Assembly: GCF_003076635.1 (NCBI RefSeq)
Contig: NZ_QDKG01000006.1
Location: 124,001 to 188,000, forward strand
Reading direction: 5' to 3'
DNA: 64,000 nucleotides
From: Sphingobacterium corticibacter
GTDB taxonomy: Bacteria; Bacteroidota; Bacteroidia; Sphingobacteriales; Sphingobacteriaceae
Positions within the stretch are counted from its first letter, which is position 1. Each line of letters begins with the position of its first letter. Shown piece by piece: positions 1 to 9,416 of the stretch. Made by a program: the position numbers and the translations under genes. The notes beneath the pieces were generated by a model, which was not told the origin of the DNA, made no database searches, and saw nothing but the letters and a program-made list of their open reading frames with translations.

Positions 1-1
1 A

Positions 2-1192
2 CGTTGGGGCACATTCTGGTCACTCGGCGCAGCTTGGAAGATCTCCAATGAATCATTTTTGCAAGACCAAAGTTGGTTGGATCAGTTGACTTGGAGAGCG
101 AGTTATGGTGGACAAGGGAATGATAATTTAGGTGTTTATTATGCGTATCAAGGCTTGTATTCTATTCTCAATAGCTTGGGTGAGGGCGGTACGGTCACCA
201 ATCGTTTGGCAACGCCAGACTTAAAATGGGAAACCAACTTGAACTTCAATACCGGAGTCGATGTGGCAATTCTTAAAAACCGCATTGCCTTGTCTGTCGA
301 ATATTTCAATCGCCAGAGTAAAGATCTATTGTTCACCATGCCGATGGCCTTATCTACAGGATATACCGGATATGATGCCAATATCGGTACGATGCGCAAC
401 ACGGGTATTGACGTAGATATTCGTACTATTCCAGTACGTAATGAAAACTTTCGCTGGAATTTAGACCTGAACTTTTCACACTTTAAGAATCGCATTACTG
501 AATTGCCAACGGCAAACAATATCATCCGTGGTAATAAGATGCTGCGCTTAGGTGGATCGATTTACGATTTTTATCTACCGACTTGGGCTGGTGTCAATCC
601 GGAAGACGGATCACCATTGTGGTACAAAGCAGATGCGGATGGCATGCAAACCGAAGAAACGACTTCGGTATATGGAGACGCAGGTCGCTTTATTCAAGGA
701 AGTTCCTTGCCAACTTTGGTTGGTGGTATCACGAATAACATCACGTACAAAAACTTTGACTTAAACGCTTTATTGAGTTTCAGTTTGGGTGGTCAGATTT
801 TAGATAATGACTATATTCAATTGTTGAGTAATGGTAATAACCCAGGTCGTGCTTGGAGCGAAGAGATGCTGAACCGTTGGACTCCAGAAAACCGCGACAC
901 CGATGTGCCCCGTTTGACGACGGACAACTTAAACTGGACTTCGGCGTCAACACGCTTTTTGTACGATGGCAGCTTTGCCCGTCTGAAGAATCTGAGCGTG
1001 GGTTACACTTTTCCAGAAGCGATGATGACTCGCATTGGCATCAGCCGACTGCGCGTGTTTATTCAAGGTGAAAATCTCTTCACTTTGTACAAACACAAGG
1101 GGATGGATCCAGAGCAGACCTTAGAGGGAGCAACCTATTTCCGTTACCCGGCTATTAAGACATTCTCCGGAGGAGTACAAATCGCATTGTAA
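2..1192 (+). CDS. SusC/RagA-family TonB-dependent outer-membrane receptor, C-terminal part
   Basis: This is the last roughly 396 residues of a SusC-type receptor; the frame is open from the window edge (first codons read RWGTFWSLGAAWKIS), so the signal peptide, carboxypeptidase-like domain and plug lie outside. The sequence is a run of alternating beta strands of a TonB-dependent barrel and ends in the family's usual terminal strand (KTFSGGVQIAL). SusC proteins import glycans or peptides across the outer membrane together with a SusD lid lipoprotein, and a susD gene follows 12 bases downstream, so the two form one operon. The substrate cannot be told: no enzyme gene follows within the operon. 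Family is certain, substrate unknown. Confidence 0.95.
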   Translation, partial: RWGTFWSLGAAWKISNESFLQDQSWLDQLTWRASYGGQGNDNLGVYYAYQGLYSILNSLGEGGTVTNRLATPDLKWETNLNFNTGVDVAILKNRIALSVEYFNRQSKDLLFTMPMALSTGYTGYDANIGTMRNTGIDVDIRTIPVRNENFRWNLDLNFSHFKNRITELPTANNIIRGNKMLRLGGSIYDFYLPTWAGVNPEDGSPLWYKADADGMQTEETTSVYGDAGRFIQGSSLPTLVGGITNNITYKNFDLNALLSFSLGGQILDNDYIQLLSNGNNPGRAWSEEMLNRWTPENRDTDVPRLTTDNLNWTSASTRFLYDGSFARLKNLSVGYTFPEAMMTRIGISRLRVFIQGENLFTLYKHKGMDPEQTLEGATYFRYPAIKTFSGGVQIAL

Positions 1193-1204
1193 GACTTTTA
1201 AAAA

Positions 1205-2710
1205 ATGACCATGAATTTATTCGCGAAAAAATATAAAATATACCTTCTCTCTATCTTTGTACTGGCACTGTCGGGCTGTAAAGATCAATTGGATACAATG
1301 CCTACCGATGCGGTAACTGATACAGAGATTTACAAGAATACGAGTAATATCCAAACGGTGATCAACGGAACTTGGCGTTACCTGAATGATACTTATTTCA
1401 CTTTTGCTAACCCAGGTTATTCGGCTTTTATGCGCACGAGTGATGCGATGGCTAATGATGTGGCGGTGACTACCAAATACGGTTATCGCGATCCTTATGC
1501 CTTTACCGAACTGTTTGACAGATCGACGAATCGGGTAAATGCTTTTTGGACTTTGCTGTACAAAGTGATCGATAATACCAACAATGTAATCGCTAAAACC
1601 GAACAAGCGGAAGGCACGCGGGAAGAGAAAGATTTATTAATCGGTCAGGCCAAAACATTGCGCGCCTTTGCTTATCTAAACTTTGCGTCGTATTACCAAT
1701 TTAGCTATCTGAAAGACAAAAATGCGCTCACAGTGCCTATCTATACGGAGCCAAGTACAACCGCTACGCAAGGTAAACCAAAAGCCAGTTTGGAAGAGAT
1801 TTATGCCTTGATTACATCAGATTTGACGGATGCAATCACTAAATTGGAAGGATACAATCGCCCAAGTGCGCAGAAATATCGGGTGGATGCTCATGTGGCC
1901 AATGGATTGTTGGCACGTGCATATCTCAACATGGGGCAATGGGAATTGGCCGCTACGGCTGCCGCGAATGCAGCAGAAGGATTTCCGCTGATGAATGCGG
2001 AAGCGTATTATGCTGGTTTCAATGATGCACAAAATCCGGAATGGATTTGGGGACATCTTCAGACTACAGATCAAAGCACAGCGAGCTATACGTTTCATTA
2101 TTTAGATGTTTCATCATCGGGATCGTTTTACTTTAGTTTCATGGCCGATCCGTTTTTCAAAGATCATTTTGCACCGCAAGACGTGCGTACTGCATTATTT
2201 GAGTGGGATGGACTACCGGGACGTGAAGGGTTCTTGAGATACAAGAAGTTTAAGTTTAAGCAAAATCTGATTGGTGATATCGTGTACATGCGCTCTTCGG
2301 AAATGTGGTTGATACAAGCAGAAGGTTACGCTCGCGCAGGTCAGCAAGTGGAAGCCGTGAACGCACTGAATACTTTGCGTGAAGCAAGAAATGCAACACC
2401 GTATATTGCACAAGAAGGCGATTTGGTAGAAGCGATTTTGTTGGAAAGACGCAAAGAGCTATGGGGTGAGGGATTTGGCTTGTCGGATATTATCCGCAAT
2501 CAGAAATCGGTGGTTCGTAAATCTTTCTTGGATGATGAAGGAAGTCCGATCAAGGTGACGATCACCACACCCGCCGGCGAACAAAAGCAGGTAAATGGGC
2601 AAGGACACCGCGTGGTACGTTTCCCAGATGGCAATGCATTTGAAGCGAATAGTCGTTATTACATTTTTGCTATACCATTGGTGGAGCAACAGCAAAACCC
2701 GAATCTGTAA
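1205..2710 (+). CDS. SusD/RagB-family nutrient-binding outer-membrane lipoprotein
   Basis: A 501-residue SusD homologue, the surface lid that binds ligand over the SusC barrel. The N-terminus has a type II signal peptide ending in the lipobox LSGC (lipidated Cys25). Typical SusD features follow: an N-terminal helical region with QTVINGTWRYLND, the TPR-like stretch RAFAYLNFASYYQF, and the C-terminal LNTLREARNA and LLERRKELWGEG helices. Length is normal for the family. ATG at 1205 or the third codon ATG at 1211 are both possible; both leave the lipobox intact. It follows the receptor gene by 12 bases and is closed by a strong terminator. The ligand is unknown. Confidence 0.95.
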   Translation: MTMNLFAKKYKIYLLSIFVLALSGCKDQLDTMPTDAVTDTEIYKNTSNIQTVINGTWRYLNDTYFTFANPGYSAFMRTSDAMANDVAVTTKYGYRDPYAFTELFDRSTNRVNAFWTLLYKVIDNTNNVIAKTEQAEGTREEKDLLIGQAKTLRAFAYLNFASYYQFSYLKDKNALTVPIYTEPSTTATQGKPKASLEEIYALITSDLTDAITKLEGYNRPSAQKYRVDAHVANGLLARAYLNMGQWELAATAAANAAEGFPLMNAEAYYAGFNDAQNPEWIWGHLQTTDQSTASYTFHYLDVSSSGSFYFSFMADPFFKDHFAPQDVRTALFEWDGLPGREGFLRYKKFKFKQNLIGDIVYMRSSEMWLIQAEGYARAGQQVEAVNALNTLREARNATPYIAQEGDLVEAILLERRKELWGEGFGLSDIIRNQKSVVRKSFLDDEGSPIKVTITTPAGEQKQVNGQGHRVVRFPDGNAFEANSRYYIFAIPLVEQQQNPNL

Positions 2711-2733
2711 TTGGTTATTTCATATCGGTTTAT

Positions 2734-2769
2734 AAAAAAGGCTTCGTCAGATCTGATGAAGCCTTTTTT
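2734..2769 (+). terminator. Rho-independent terminator of the susCD operon
   Basis: A near-perfect inverted repeat (AAAAAAGGCTTC at 2734-2745 pairing with GAAGCCTTTTTT at 2758-2769) flanked by A and T runs lies 23 bases after the susD stop. It would work in both directions, but the only convergent neighbour is far away, so it mainly ends susCD. Confidence 0.85.
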
Positions 2770-2958
2770 GTTGGCTTGTTGCTTTTCTTTGCCTCGTCAT
2801 TGCGAAACGACGAACCGATTCAATTTGTTTTTCACTTATTTATGAAACTATTGTGTGTTACGAGCGTTTCAATTTTAGTGTTCTGTAATACAAGTAGATG
2901 AAAAGCCTCTAACTATGTCTTGGAAAAGACGTATTTTTGGCGTAAATATAGATGGGCG

Positions 2959-3660
2959 ATGAAAAATGTATGTTTTAGTGTAATCTTGCTGTTCGTAGCA
3001 CTGTGTAGTACACCGGTATGGGCGCAGAAAAAGTTGGCGGTGCTTGACTTTAGCGATGATCTGTGTACGTACAAGGGGTATTACGATGCTGAACGGTATA
3101 ATGATTCGGTGCTAAACGACACCTATTTCATGACCCGCGCCACGCTGTATTTTGATGGGGATGATTTGACGGAGTTAGAAAATAGCTACACAGCTATGAA
3201 AAATCAATTTTCTAGCTTAAAAATTGTACAAACACCTGAATTTATTATGGCTCGAGATTCGATGCTGCGCTACATCGAAGAATCGTATGCGATTCAGAAA
3301 GTACGTGTACAAGCAATTGACAATCCAGAAGTGCTGAAAGGTACATTTGAGGATAATAAGCGGGTAAAACAATACGTAAAGGCATTAATAGCAGGTGGCG
3401 ATGAGCTATTGGAAGAATATGGCTTGCTAGTGAAAGAGCAGATGAAACGCAATGCGTATCCAGACGCCTTGTGGAAAAAATACGAAGCGAATTTAAAGCT
3501 TGATCAACGGTACGAAATCGCTTTTGACTATGTACTGACCTACGGTTGGTGGAATCAGGTGAACGACCTAATCTATCATTATGATAATGATGGTAGCCTG
3601 ACCGAAAAATTTCACGAACTATTTGTACGCGTCGTGACGGTGGATTGCGATGAGGTTTAA
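2959..3660 (+). CDS. secreted hypothetical protein, about 233 aa
   Basis: I do not recognise a family. The chosen ATG at 2959 gives a clean signal peptide (hydrophobic core ILLFVALCST, cleavage after VWA) and a mature protein of about 210 residues. An earlier TTG at 2920 would put charged residues before the signal peptide and is unlikely. The mature part is acidic, rich in Tyr and Asp, and looks mostly helical (for example KQYVKALIAGGDELLEEYGLLV). It is probably periplasmic. Nothing nearby suggests a partner; it sits alone between the susCD terminator and an rRNA methyltransferase gene. Confidence 0.7.
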   Translation: MKNVCFSVILLFVALCSTPVWAQKKLAVLDFSDDLCTYKGYYDAERYNDSVLNDTYFMTRATLYFDGDDLTELENSYTAMKNQFSSLKIVQTPEFIMARDSMLRYIEESYAIQKVRVQAIDNPEVLKGTFEDNKRVKQYVKALIAGGDELLEEYGLLVKEQMKRNAYPDALWKKYEANLKLDQRYEIAFDYVLTYGWWNQVNDLIYHYDNDGSLTEKFHELFVRVVTVDCDEV

Positions 3661-3671
3661 AAAAGATATCC

Positions 3672-3679
3672 TACCTTTG
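3672..3679 (+). promoter_or_regulatory. Bacteroidota -7 promoter box before the RlmI-like gene
   Basis: TACCTTTG matches the TANNTTTG consensus of the Bacteroidota housekeeping sigma factor. A TTG at 3645-3647 is the only upstream candidate for the -33 element, with a rather long 24-base spacer. Transcription would start near 3684-3690. Confidence 0.5.
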
Positions 3680-3726
3680 CCGACTAATTAATGGCTTTGC
3701 GCTCAGCAAGGCAGGCAGCGGTAGGT

Positions 3727-4911
3727 ATGAAAAAAATTATTCTTCACAAAACAAAAGATAAGGCTGCATGGCAGCTACATCCATGGATTTTCTCGGGAGC
3801 GATCTCACAAAAAGATAGCGACTTGAAATCTGGCGATCTGGTTTCCGTGTTCAATGCAGAGCGCGAATTCATCGCCTATGGCATCTTTAATTCGGCTTCT
3901 CGCGTTGCCGTGCGATTGTTAGAATGGCATCCAGAGCGCACCCCCGATGCCGATTGGTGGCGCAATCGGGTACGTAGAGCGGTAGAAGCACGTCGCCATT
4001 TGTTGAATGACCAAAATACCACTTGCCGCTTGATATTTGCCGAAGCAGACTTTGTGCCGGGATTGATTGCCGATCTCTATGGCGATTTTATCTCTATACA
4101 AGTGCATGCCGCTGGCGTGGATCAAATTAAGCATCTCATTGTAGATGAATTGGTACAATTGCTAGCGCCAAAAGGGATCTACGAACGTAGTGACATTAAA
4201 TCTAGAGAATACGAACAATTGGCTGACGACAATGGTGTACGCTACGGTGAAACGCCACCAGAATATGTGGAAGTGATGGAGAATGGCATTCGTTACCATA
4301 TCAATATCGTGGAAGGACAAAAATCGGGTTTCTATTGCGATCAGCGCGACAATAGACGAATAGTTTCTCAATTTGTGGCAGGCAAATCGGTGTTGGATTG
4401 CTTCTCGTACTCTGGCGGATTTACCTTAAATGCATTGCAGGCTGGCGCTTCACATGTGACCTCGGTAGATAGCTCGGCATTGGCCATCTCCACGTTAAAA
4501 GACAATGTGCAATTAAACGGCTTTGATACCTCAAAGAATACACCCGTACAATCCGATGTAAACAAGTACCTGCGTCAATTGGGTGAAGAAGGACACAAGT
4601 TTGATGTGATTGTACTCGATCCACCCAAGTATGCACCATCACGATCCACGCTAGAGAAAGCATCTAGAGCATACAAAGATTTGAACAGACGCGGTTTGCT
4701 ATTGTTGGAAAGCGGAGGATTATTAGCGACCTATTCTTGTTCTGGTGCGATGGATATCGAAACCTTTAAGCAAGTGATTGCTTGGGCAGCCTTGGATGCG
4801 GGTAAGGAGATTCAGTTTATTCATCAGTTTCATCAACCAGAAGATCACCCCGTTCGGGCATCATTCTCCGAAGGAGAATACTTGAAAGGCTTATTAGTGA
4901 GGGTGGTCTAG
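3727..4911 (+). CDS. rlmI: class I rRNA large-subunit methyltransferase (RlmI/YccW-like, PUA plus Rossmann fold)
   Basis: An S-adenosylmethionine-dependent m5C methyltransferase of the RlmI family, which in E. coli modifies 23S rRNA C1962. The N-terminal ~80 residues are a PUA domain (WIFSGAI, GDLVSVFN). Then come the family hallmarks SGFYCDQRDNRR, motif I VLDCFSYSGGFTLNA, the catalytic-loop motif VIVLDPPKYAPS, YKDLNRRGL and the TYSCSGAMD segment. Its 394 residues match the family. An upstream ATG at 3691 would add 12 residues (MALRSARQAAVG) not typical of the family, so 3727 (MKKIILHKTKDKAAW) is preferred; with the -7 box at 3672 either start would be transcribed. The target nucleotide is inferred from homology. 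Confidence 0.85.
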   Translation: MKKIILHKTKDKAAWQLHPWIFSGAISQKDSDLKSGDLVSVFNAEREFIAYGIFNSASRVAVRLLEWHPERTPDADWWRNRVRRAVEARRHLLNDQNTTCRLIFAEADFVPGLIADLYGDFISIQVHAAGVDQIKHLIVDELVQLLAPKGIYERSDIKSREYEQLADDNGVRYGETPPEYVEVMENGIRYHINIVEGQKSGFYCDQRDNRRIVSQFVAGKSVLDCFSYSGGFTLNALQAGASHVTSVDSSALAISTLKDNVQLNGFDTSKNTPVQSDVNKYLRQLGEEGHKFDVIVLDPPKYAPSRSTLEKASRAYKDLNRRGLLLLESGGLLATYSCSGAMDIETFKQVIAWAALDAGKEIQFIHQFHQPEDHPVRASFSEGEYLKGLLVRVV

Positions 4912-4928
4912 CGACCACCCTAATTTAT
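4900..4928 (+). terminator. hairpin overlapping the RlmI-like stop codon
   Basis: AGGGTGGTC (4900-4908) and GACCACCCT (4913-4921) form a perfect 9-bp stem with a four-base loop, followed by AATTTATTT. The stem contains the stop codon of the plus-strand gene and lies between two convergent genes, so it could serve both. Confidence 0.6.
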
Positions 4929-6233
4929 TTATGGCTTGCTCGAATCAGAATCGGTTTCCAGATCGTCCTCTTTCGGAAACTCTTGCTTAGGATCGACTAC
5001 TTCGCGGTCCACTTCTGTCGTTTGTACCTGCGATTGCTCCGTGATTTCTTTTCGCCCATCGATTTCTACTTCGGCGATTTCTGTCTCAATTACGACTTTA
5101 TCTTTCTTGATAACAGGTCGGCGCACGATACCCCATTTCATGAGTAGCTGCTGGGTAGAATTACGTTGTAAGTGAGATTTATCGGGCTCACCGATCAAAA
5201 ATCCATACGCTTCCATCGATGGAATAGCATCGAAAATGACCTTGATGGTCGCAACCATCGGTAAGGCCAAAATCAAACCCGCCAAACCGAAAACCATACC
5301 ACCCAACAAAATGGCGATAATGGCCATAAGTGGATTGATACTCACTTTGCTTCCCACAATATTCGGTGTAATAATATTGCCTTCTAAAAACTGCACCACT
5401 TGAAACCAAGCGACAACGCCGACGGCATACCACGCACTATCTTTCACCGCCAAGGCGAATAGGGCAGGAAGAATAGATCCAATTGCAATGCCGATGTATG
5501 GTAACAACATCAATAATGAAGCTAATGTGCCAAAGAACCAGGCGTAATCAATACCCAAAATCAGCAAACCGATCGTGTTTAAGACGGCTACAATGCCCAT
5601 CACGGTGATCAGGCCTAGCAGATAACTTTGCACGACGTCGTAAATGCGATCAAGCGTATCATGCACTTTTTGCTTGGGCACAGAATGAAATGCTTTGAAG
5701 AAAAACTCTCGGAAAAATACCCGATAATACAGTAAGAAAAAAGTGAATAAAGGTACCAAAACCGTAGCGGCCAACATACTTCCAATCGAGCCAAAGGTCG
5801 TGGATAGCATGCCGCCAATATTGTTCATCGCTTTGTCTCCCTGTTCGCGCAACTGCGTCATGACTTGATTGCGCTCGATACCAAATGTAGTCTGTAGCCA
5901 AGCTTCGCAATTCTCCAACATAGACATGACTTTGCCCGTAATGGCCGATGCATCTCTACCAATCACGATACTTTCGTATACGATGAACCAACCTAAGCCC
6001 GAGATAACCACAATAGAAACGATGACAGCTAATATGGCTGAAAAAGCTTTGCCTAACCGTAAGCGCTCAAAAAAGCGCGCTAATGGATAGAGCATGATCG
6101 CAATCAATATAGAGAACAATAAAGGCAATACGACACTGCTCGTGTAATAAAGAATAGCAATAATCAGGATCATAGCCAGCAAACTACTCGCTAACCCCAC
6201 CGAATAGGGGAATGATTTTTTTTCGTTTTCCAT
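4929..6233 (-). CDS. AI-2E/PerM-family permease
   Basis: A 434-residue polytopic membrane protein of the AI-2E exporter family. About eight hydrophobic segments are visible, beginning with SLLAMILIIAILYYTSSVVLPLL and including the late conserved region INPLMAIIAILLGGMVFGLAGLILALPMVA, which is the family signature near the C-terminus. A hydrophilic, Glu-rich tail of about 80 residues follows (KKDKVVIETEIAEVEIDGRK onward), longer than in many members. Members export autoinducer-2 or act in ion transport; the substrate here is unknown. It converges on the RlmI-like gene and stands alone. Confidence 0.85.
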   Translation of the reverse strand: MENEKKSFPYSVGLASSLLAMILIIAILYYTSSVVLPLLFSILIAIMLYPLARFFERLRLGKAFSAILAVIVSIVVISGLGWFIVYESIVIGRDASAITGKVMSMLENCEAWLQTTFGIERNQVMTQLREQGDKAMNNIGGMLSTTFGSIGSMLAATVLVPLFTFFLLYYRVFFREFFFKAFHSVPKQKVHDTLDRIYDVVQSYLLGLITVMGIVAVLNTIGLLILGIDYAWFFGTLASLLMLLPYIGIAIGSILPALFALAVKDSAWYAVGVVAWFQVVQFLEGNIITPNIVGSKVSINPLMAIIAILLGGMVFGLAGLILALPMVATIKVIFDAIPSMEAYGFLIGEPDKSHLQRNSTQQLLMKWGIVRRPVIKKDKVVIETEIAEVEIDGRKEITEQSQVQTTEVDREVVDPKQEFPKEDDLETDSDSSKP

Positions 6234-6305
6234 GTTAAATAATAGGCAATATTAGCGTAGATGTGTATTTCCCCACGATATATTCATAAAATAACCCTTG
6301 ATGGG

Positions 6306-7058
6306 TTATAATGTTTGCTTCCTACGCGCAATTTCAGAACAAAAAACCGTTGCTGCAACAGCTACATTGAGCGATTCGGCTTTTCCGAAAGCCGGAATGG
6401 TTACCGCTTGCGTGATATGTGACAATAAGATCGGGCGAATCCCATTACCCTCATTGCCCAAAATGATCAACCCTTCTAGCTGAAAATCGGTTTCATAAAT
6501 AGATTCACCTTCTAATAACGCACCATAAGACGGTATAGCCTGATCTTGAATTAAAGTCTCAATATCCGTGTAAATAACTTGCATACGAGCCAAAGATCCC
6601 ATGGTGGCTTGCACCACTTTGGGATTGTAGACATCTACCGTATCTAGTGATGCGATCACCTGCTGGAAACCAAACCATTCTGCGGTACGCACAATGGTGC
6701 CCAAATTGCCAGGGTCTTGCACATCGTCCAACACCAAGCTGTGTTTGCCCCGTAGATCTGTGATTGAGATATCGTTGCTCGATGGGATTTTGACCAACGC
6801 CAGTGCCCCTTGTGGGTTGGTCAAAAAGCTCACCTTTTTTAATTCCTCCTCATTAACAGATACAAGCTTTATATTTTCAGGGATTTTGTTCAATTTTGCA
6901 GCGGCAGATGGTGTCGCAAGTATCGTATCTACCACATAGGCAGAGTCTACAAATTCTAAAATAGATTTGATGCCTTCCACACAAAATAGACTATGTTGTC
7001 TACGAAACTTTTTATGTTGCAGCGAAGTAATTAAACGAATGAGCGATTTTGATAACAT
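6306..7058 (-). CDS. TrmH/SpoU-family RNA 2'-O-methyltransferase
   Basis: A 250-residue SPOUT methyltransferase that places a 2'-O-methyl group on tRNA or 23S rRNA ribose. The three SpoU motifs are present: motif 1 VQDPGNLGTIVRTA, motif 2 IILGNEGNGI and motif 3 IPAFGKAESLNVAVAATVF, which form the trefoil-knot cofactor site. The N-terminal 100 residues (LITSLQHKKFRRQHSLFCVEGIKSI in two parts) are the substrate-binding domain seen in RlmB-like and TsnR-like members. Its start lies six bases from the divergent tamL start, a neighbour arrangement seen in other Bacteroidota. The exact nucleotide modified is unknown. Confidence 0.88.
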   Translation of the reverse strand: MLSKSLIRLITSLQHKKFRRQHSLFCVEGIKSILEFVDSAYVVDTILATPSAAAKLNKIPENIKLVSVNEEELKKVSFLTNPQGALALVKIPSSNDISITDLRGKHSLVLDDVQDPGNLGTIVRTAEWFGFQQVIASLDTVDVYNPKVVQATMGSLARMQVIYTDIETLIQDQAIPSYGALLEGESIYETDFQLEGLIILGNEGNGIRPILLSHITQAVTIPAFGKAESLNVAVAATVFCSEIARRKQTL

Positions 7059-7064
7059 GGCAGG

Positions 7065-9416
7065 ATGATAAGATATCAGACGTATATTCTAGGTGCAATA
7101 ATAACGCTTTTCGCCCTAATATTCACATCTTGCCGATCCGCGAAATATTTGGATGAAGACCAGGCATTGGTCAAAGATGTCGATATCGTGGGTGTTCCTT
7201 CTGGTTTGAAAGAACCTGCCTCGCTTTATATTGCTAACGATATTCGCCCCAACTCTCGCCTCTATCTCCAGATTTACAATCTATTCAACACGAAGCATGG
7301 TCGCTATAAGACCGAAGGAATCAAGAACGTAGGCGAGCCACCTCGAATCCTTGATTCGGCCATGGTAGATCTCTCCGCCAATCAAATCCAACGTTTCTTG
7401 AAAACTTATGGATATTTCGATGCGGTGGTAACACCCGAGATCGAAATTCGTAAAAAGAAGGCGGCCATCGATTTTCGGGCAGATATGGGGACGCGCTATC
7501 ATATTTCAGACATTGACCGCGGTTTTGCTGATGGAAATATTGAAGCTATCTATCGGAGCGAAGTATTGCCGCGTACGCAGGTGCGCATCGGTGGGCCTTA
7601 CATGGAGCGCCATCTTTTTGATGAACGCGAACGCATGTATGTTTCCATGAAAAATCAAGGCTATTACGAATATTTGAGACAGTATATGCGTGTTGGTGTG
7701 GATACCATTGGACGTGAGAATCAAACTAAATTGCTCATTGATTTTACTAATCCGGACTCTTCACAGCATCAGATTTTTCATATCAATAAAGTGTATGTAC
7801 GTATTCGCCAGCAGGATGAGCAATCCAAAGTGCACACCAAGACTACGGTAGACACTATAAGACGGATACAATTTGAAGATCAAACGGGCAAATTTCGTTT
7901 GAGACCATTAGCCCGTTATATGTTTTTGCGCGAGGGGATGGCGTATAGCTTGCACCGCGAAGAGTTATCCTACAATCGCTTATTCGAAACTAACGGCTTT
8001 CGTTCAGTAAAGATCAATTATGAGAAGGTTGATTCGACTAAGCTAGATATACATTATGAGCTGCTGCCACGCGCGACGATGAGCAACCAGATCGAAGGAG
8101 AGTTCGTGTTTAGTTCGGGCATGAGCGGTTTCAACGTGGCCAATACTTATTCGCATCGCAATATATTCGGCGGAGCCGAATTGCTAGAGATACGCGCTCG
8201 TTACGGCGTACTATTTGATCCTAGATTGCCAGGTAGCCTTACGAATAAGATCTTTAATAATGATTTTCAGATTGGTGCCAGTATTGTATTTCCGCGGATG
8301 TTGACTCCCTTTCGGGTGCGCAGCGTGGGTTGGTATGGTTTGCCTCGGACCACGATTTCATCGAGTTTACAACTCTTTTTCCAAGACAATACGTATTCGA
8401 ATCGCTACTTTATTAATACGCTCAATTATTCTTGGCATCAGGCAGAAAATATCCTACACAGTTATACGCCCATTGTACTGGAATACCGCGTCGGGCGCTT
8501 GAATGAGGCATTTAGTCAGCAACTGCGTGATCAAGGTTTTCAGTTGTACGTAGAGACCAATGATCGGCAATATTTTGGTCTGGGGTCACAATACGCGATT
8601 ACGTACAACGGTAATAAGCTGAATCGACTCGAAAATTTTTCGTTTATCCGTGGTATGGTGGATGTAAGTGGCAATACCTTGGGCTTGCTTAGCAATCTAT
8701 TCAATTTTAATACTGACGATCAAGGTCAGCGCTTGTTGTTTGGAGTACCGTATTTGCAATATATTAAGGGAGAGGCGGATTATCGCTTGTATAGGCATTT
8801 GGGAGGAAATCGACAATTTGTATTCCGCCTGAATGCGGGCTTGGCGGTGCCTTACGGTAACAATTCCACTTTGTTGATCTTCGAAAAGAGCTTTTTTGCG
8901 GGTGGTATGAATGGTATTCGTGCTTGGCAAGCACGAACTTTAGGGCCAGGAAATTATAGTCGGGCTGACTTGACGGAGGATTTGCGGGTAAATCTTCGAA
9001 ACTTAGATCAGTTGGGTGAGGTAAAATTAGAAACCAATGCAGAATTTCGTTTTCGGATTTTGAACAAGTTTTTGGGTGCAAGACTGAACGGCGCTACTTT
9101 CATCGATGCCGGTAATATCTGGCGCTTGCGCGAACTGACGCCCAACCTTAATCCGGGAGGGGAAATCCGGGTAGATAAATTTTTCCAGCAGATTGCGATC
9201 GGGACAGGTTTTGGGCTTCGCTTTGATATGAATTATTTTACGATTCGTCTAGATGCTGGATTGAAGGTGAAGGATCCGCAATTCACAGGTTCAGATCAGT
9301 GGGTGATCAAAGAATTCTTCAATTCTAGAGCTTTTAAAGATGCGTACAATGCACGTTTCCGGCCGGATCGCTATAGCTTTATTCAATACAATTTTGGGGT
9401 GGGGATGCCCTTCTAG
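7065..9416 (+). CDS. tamL: TamL-like BamA/TamA-family outer-membrane assembly lipoprotein
   Basis: A 783-residue Omp85-superfamily protein. The N-terminus is a type II signal peptide with lipobox FTSC (Cys23), the lipidated form of TamA called TamL in Bacteroidota. POTRA-like repeats occupy roughly residues 30-370 (for example IQRFLKTYGYFDAVVTPEIE). The C-terminal 400 residues form the 16-strand barrel, with the conserved motif GGMNGIRAWQARTLGPG (the VRGF/Y-equivalent of lid loop 6) and a terminal strand ending IQYNFGVGMPF. It should help insert or export outer-membrane and surface proteins with an inner-membrane TamB. No tamB follows here: the next gene is on the other strand and overlaps by four bases. 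Confidence 0.88.
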   Translation: MIRYQTYILGAIITLFALIFTSCRSAKYLDEDQALVKDVDIVGVPSGLKEPASLYIANDIRPNSRLYLQIYNLFNTKHGRYKTEGIKNVGEPPRILDSAMVDLSANQIQRFLKTYGYFDAVVTPEIEIRKKKAAIDFRADMGTRYHISDIDRGFADGNIEAIYRSEVLPRTQVRIGGPYMERHLFDERERMYVSMKNQGYYEYLRQYMRVGVDTIGRENQTKLLIDFTNPDSSQHQIFHINKVYVRIRQQDEQSKVHTKTTVDTIRRIQFEDQTGKFRLRPLARYMFLREGMAYSLHREELSYNRLFETNGFRSVKINYEKVDSTKLDIHYELLPRATMSNQIEGEFVFSSGMSGFNVANTYSHRNIFGGAELLEIRARYGVLFDPRLPGSLTNKIFNNDFQIGASIVFPRMLTPFRVRSVGWYGLPRTTISSSLQLFFQDNTYSNRYFINTLNYSWHQAENILHSYTPIVLEYRVGRLNEAFSQQLRDQGFQLYVETNDRQYFGLGSQYAITYNGNKLNRLENFSFIRGMVDVSGNTLGLLSNLFNFNTDDQGQRLLFGVPYLQYIKGEADYRLYRHLGGNRQFVFRLNAGLAVPYGNNSTLLIFEKSFFAGGMNGIRAWQARTLGPGNYSRADLTEDLRVNLRNLDQLGEVKLETNAEFRFRILNKFLGARLNGATFIDAGNIWRLRELTPNLNPGGEIRVDKFFQQIAIGTGFGLRFDMNYFTIRLDAGLKVKDPQFTGSDQWVIKEFFNSRAFKDAYNARFRPDRYSFIQYNFGVGMPF

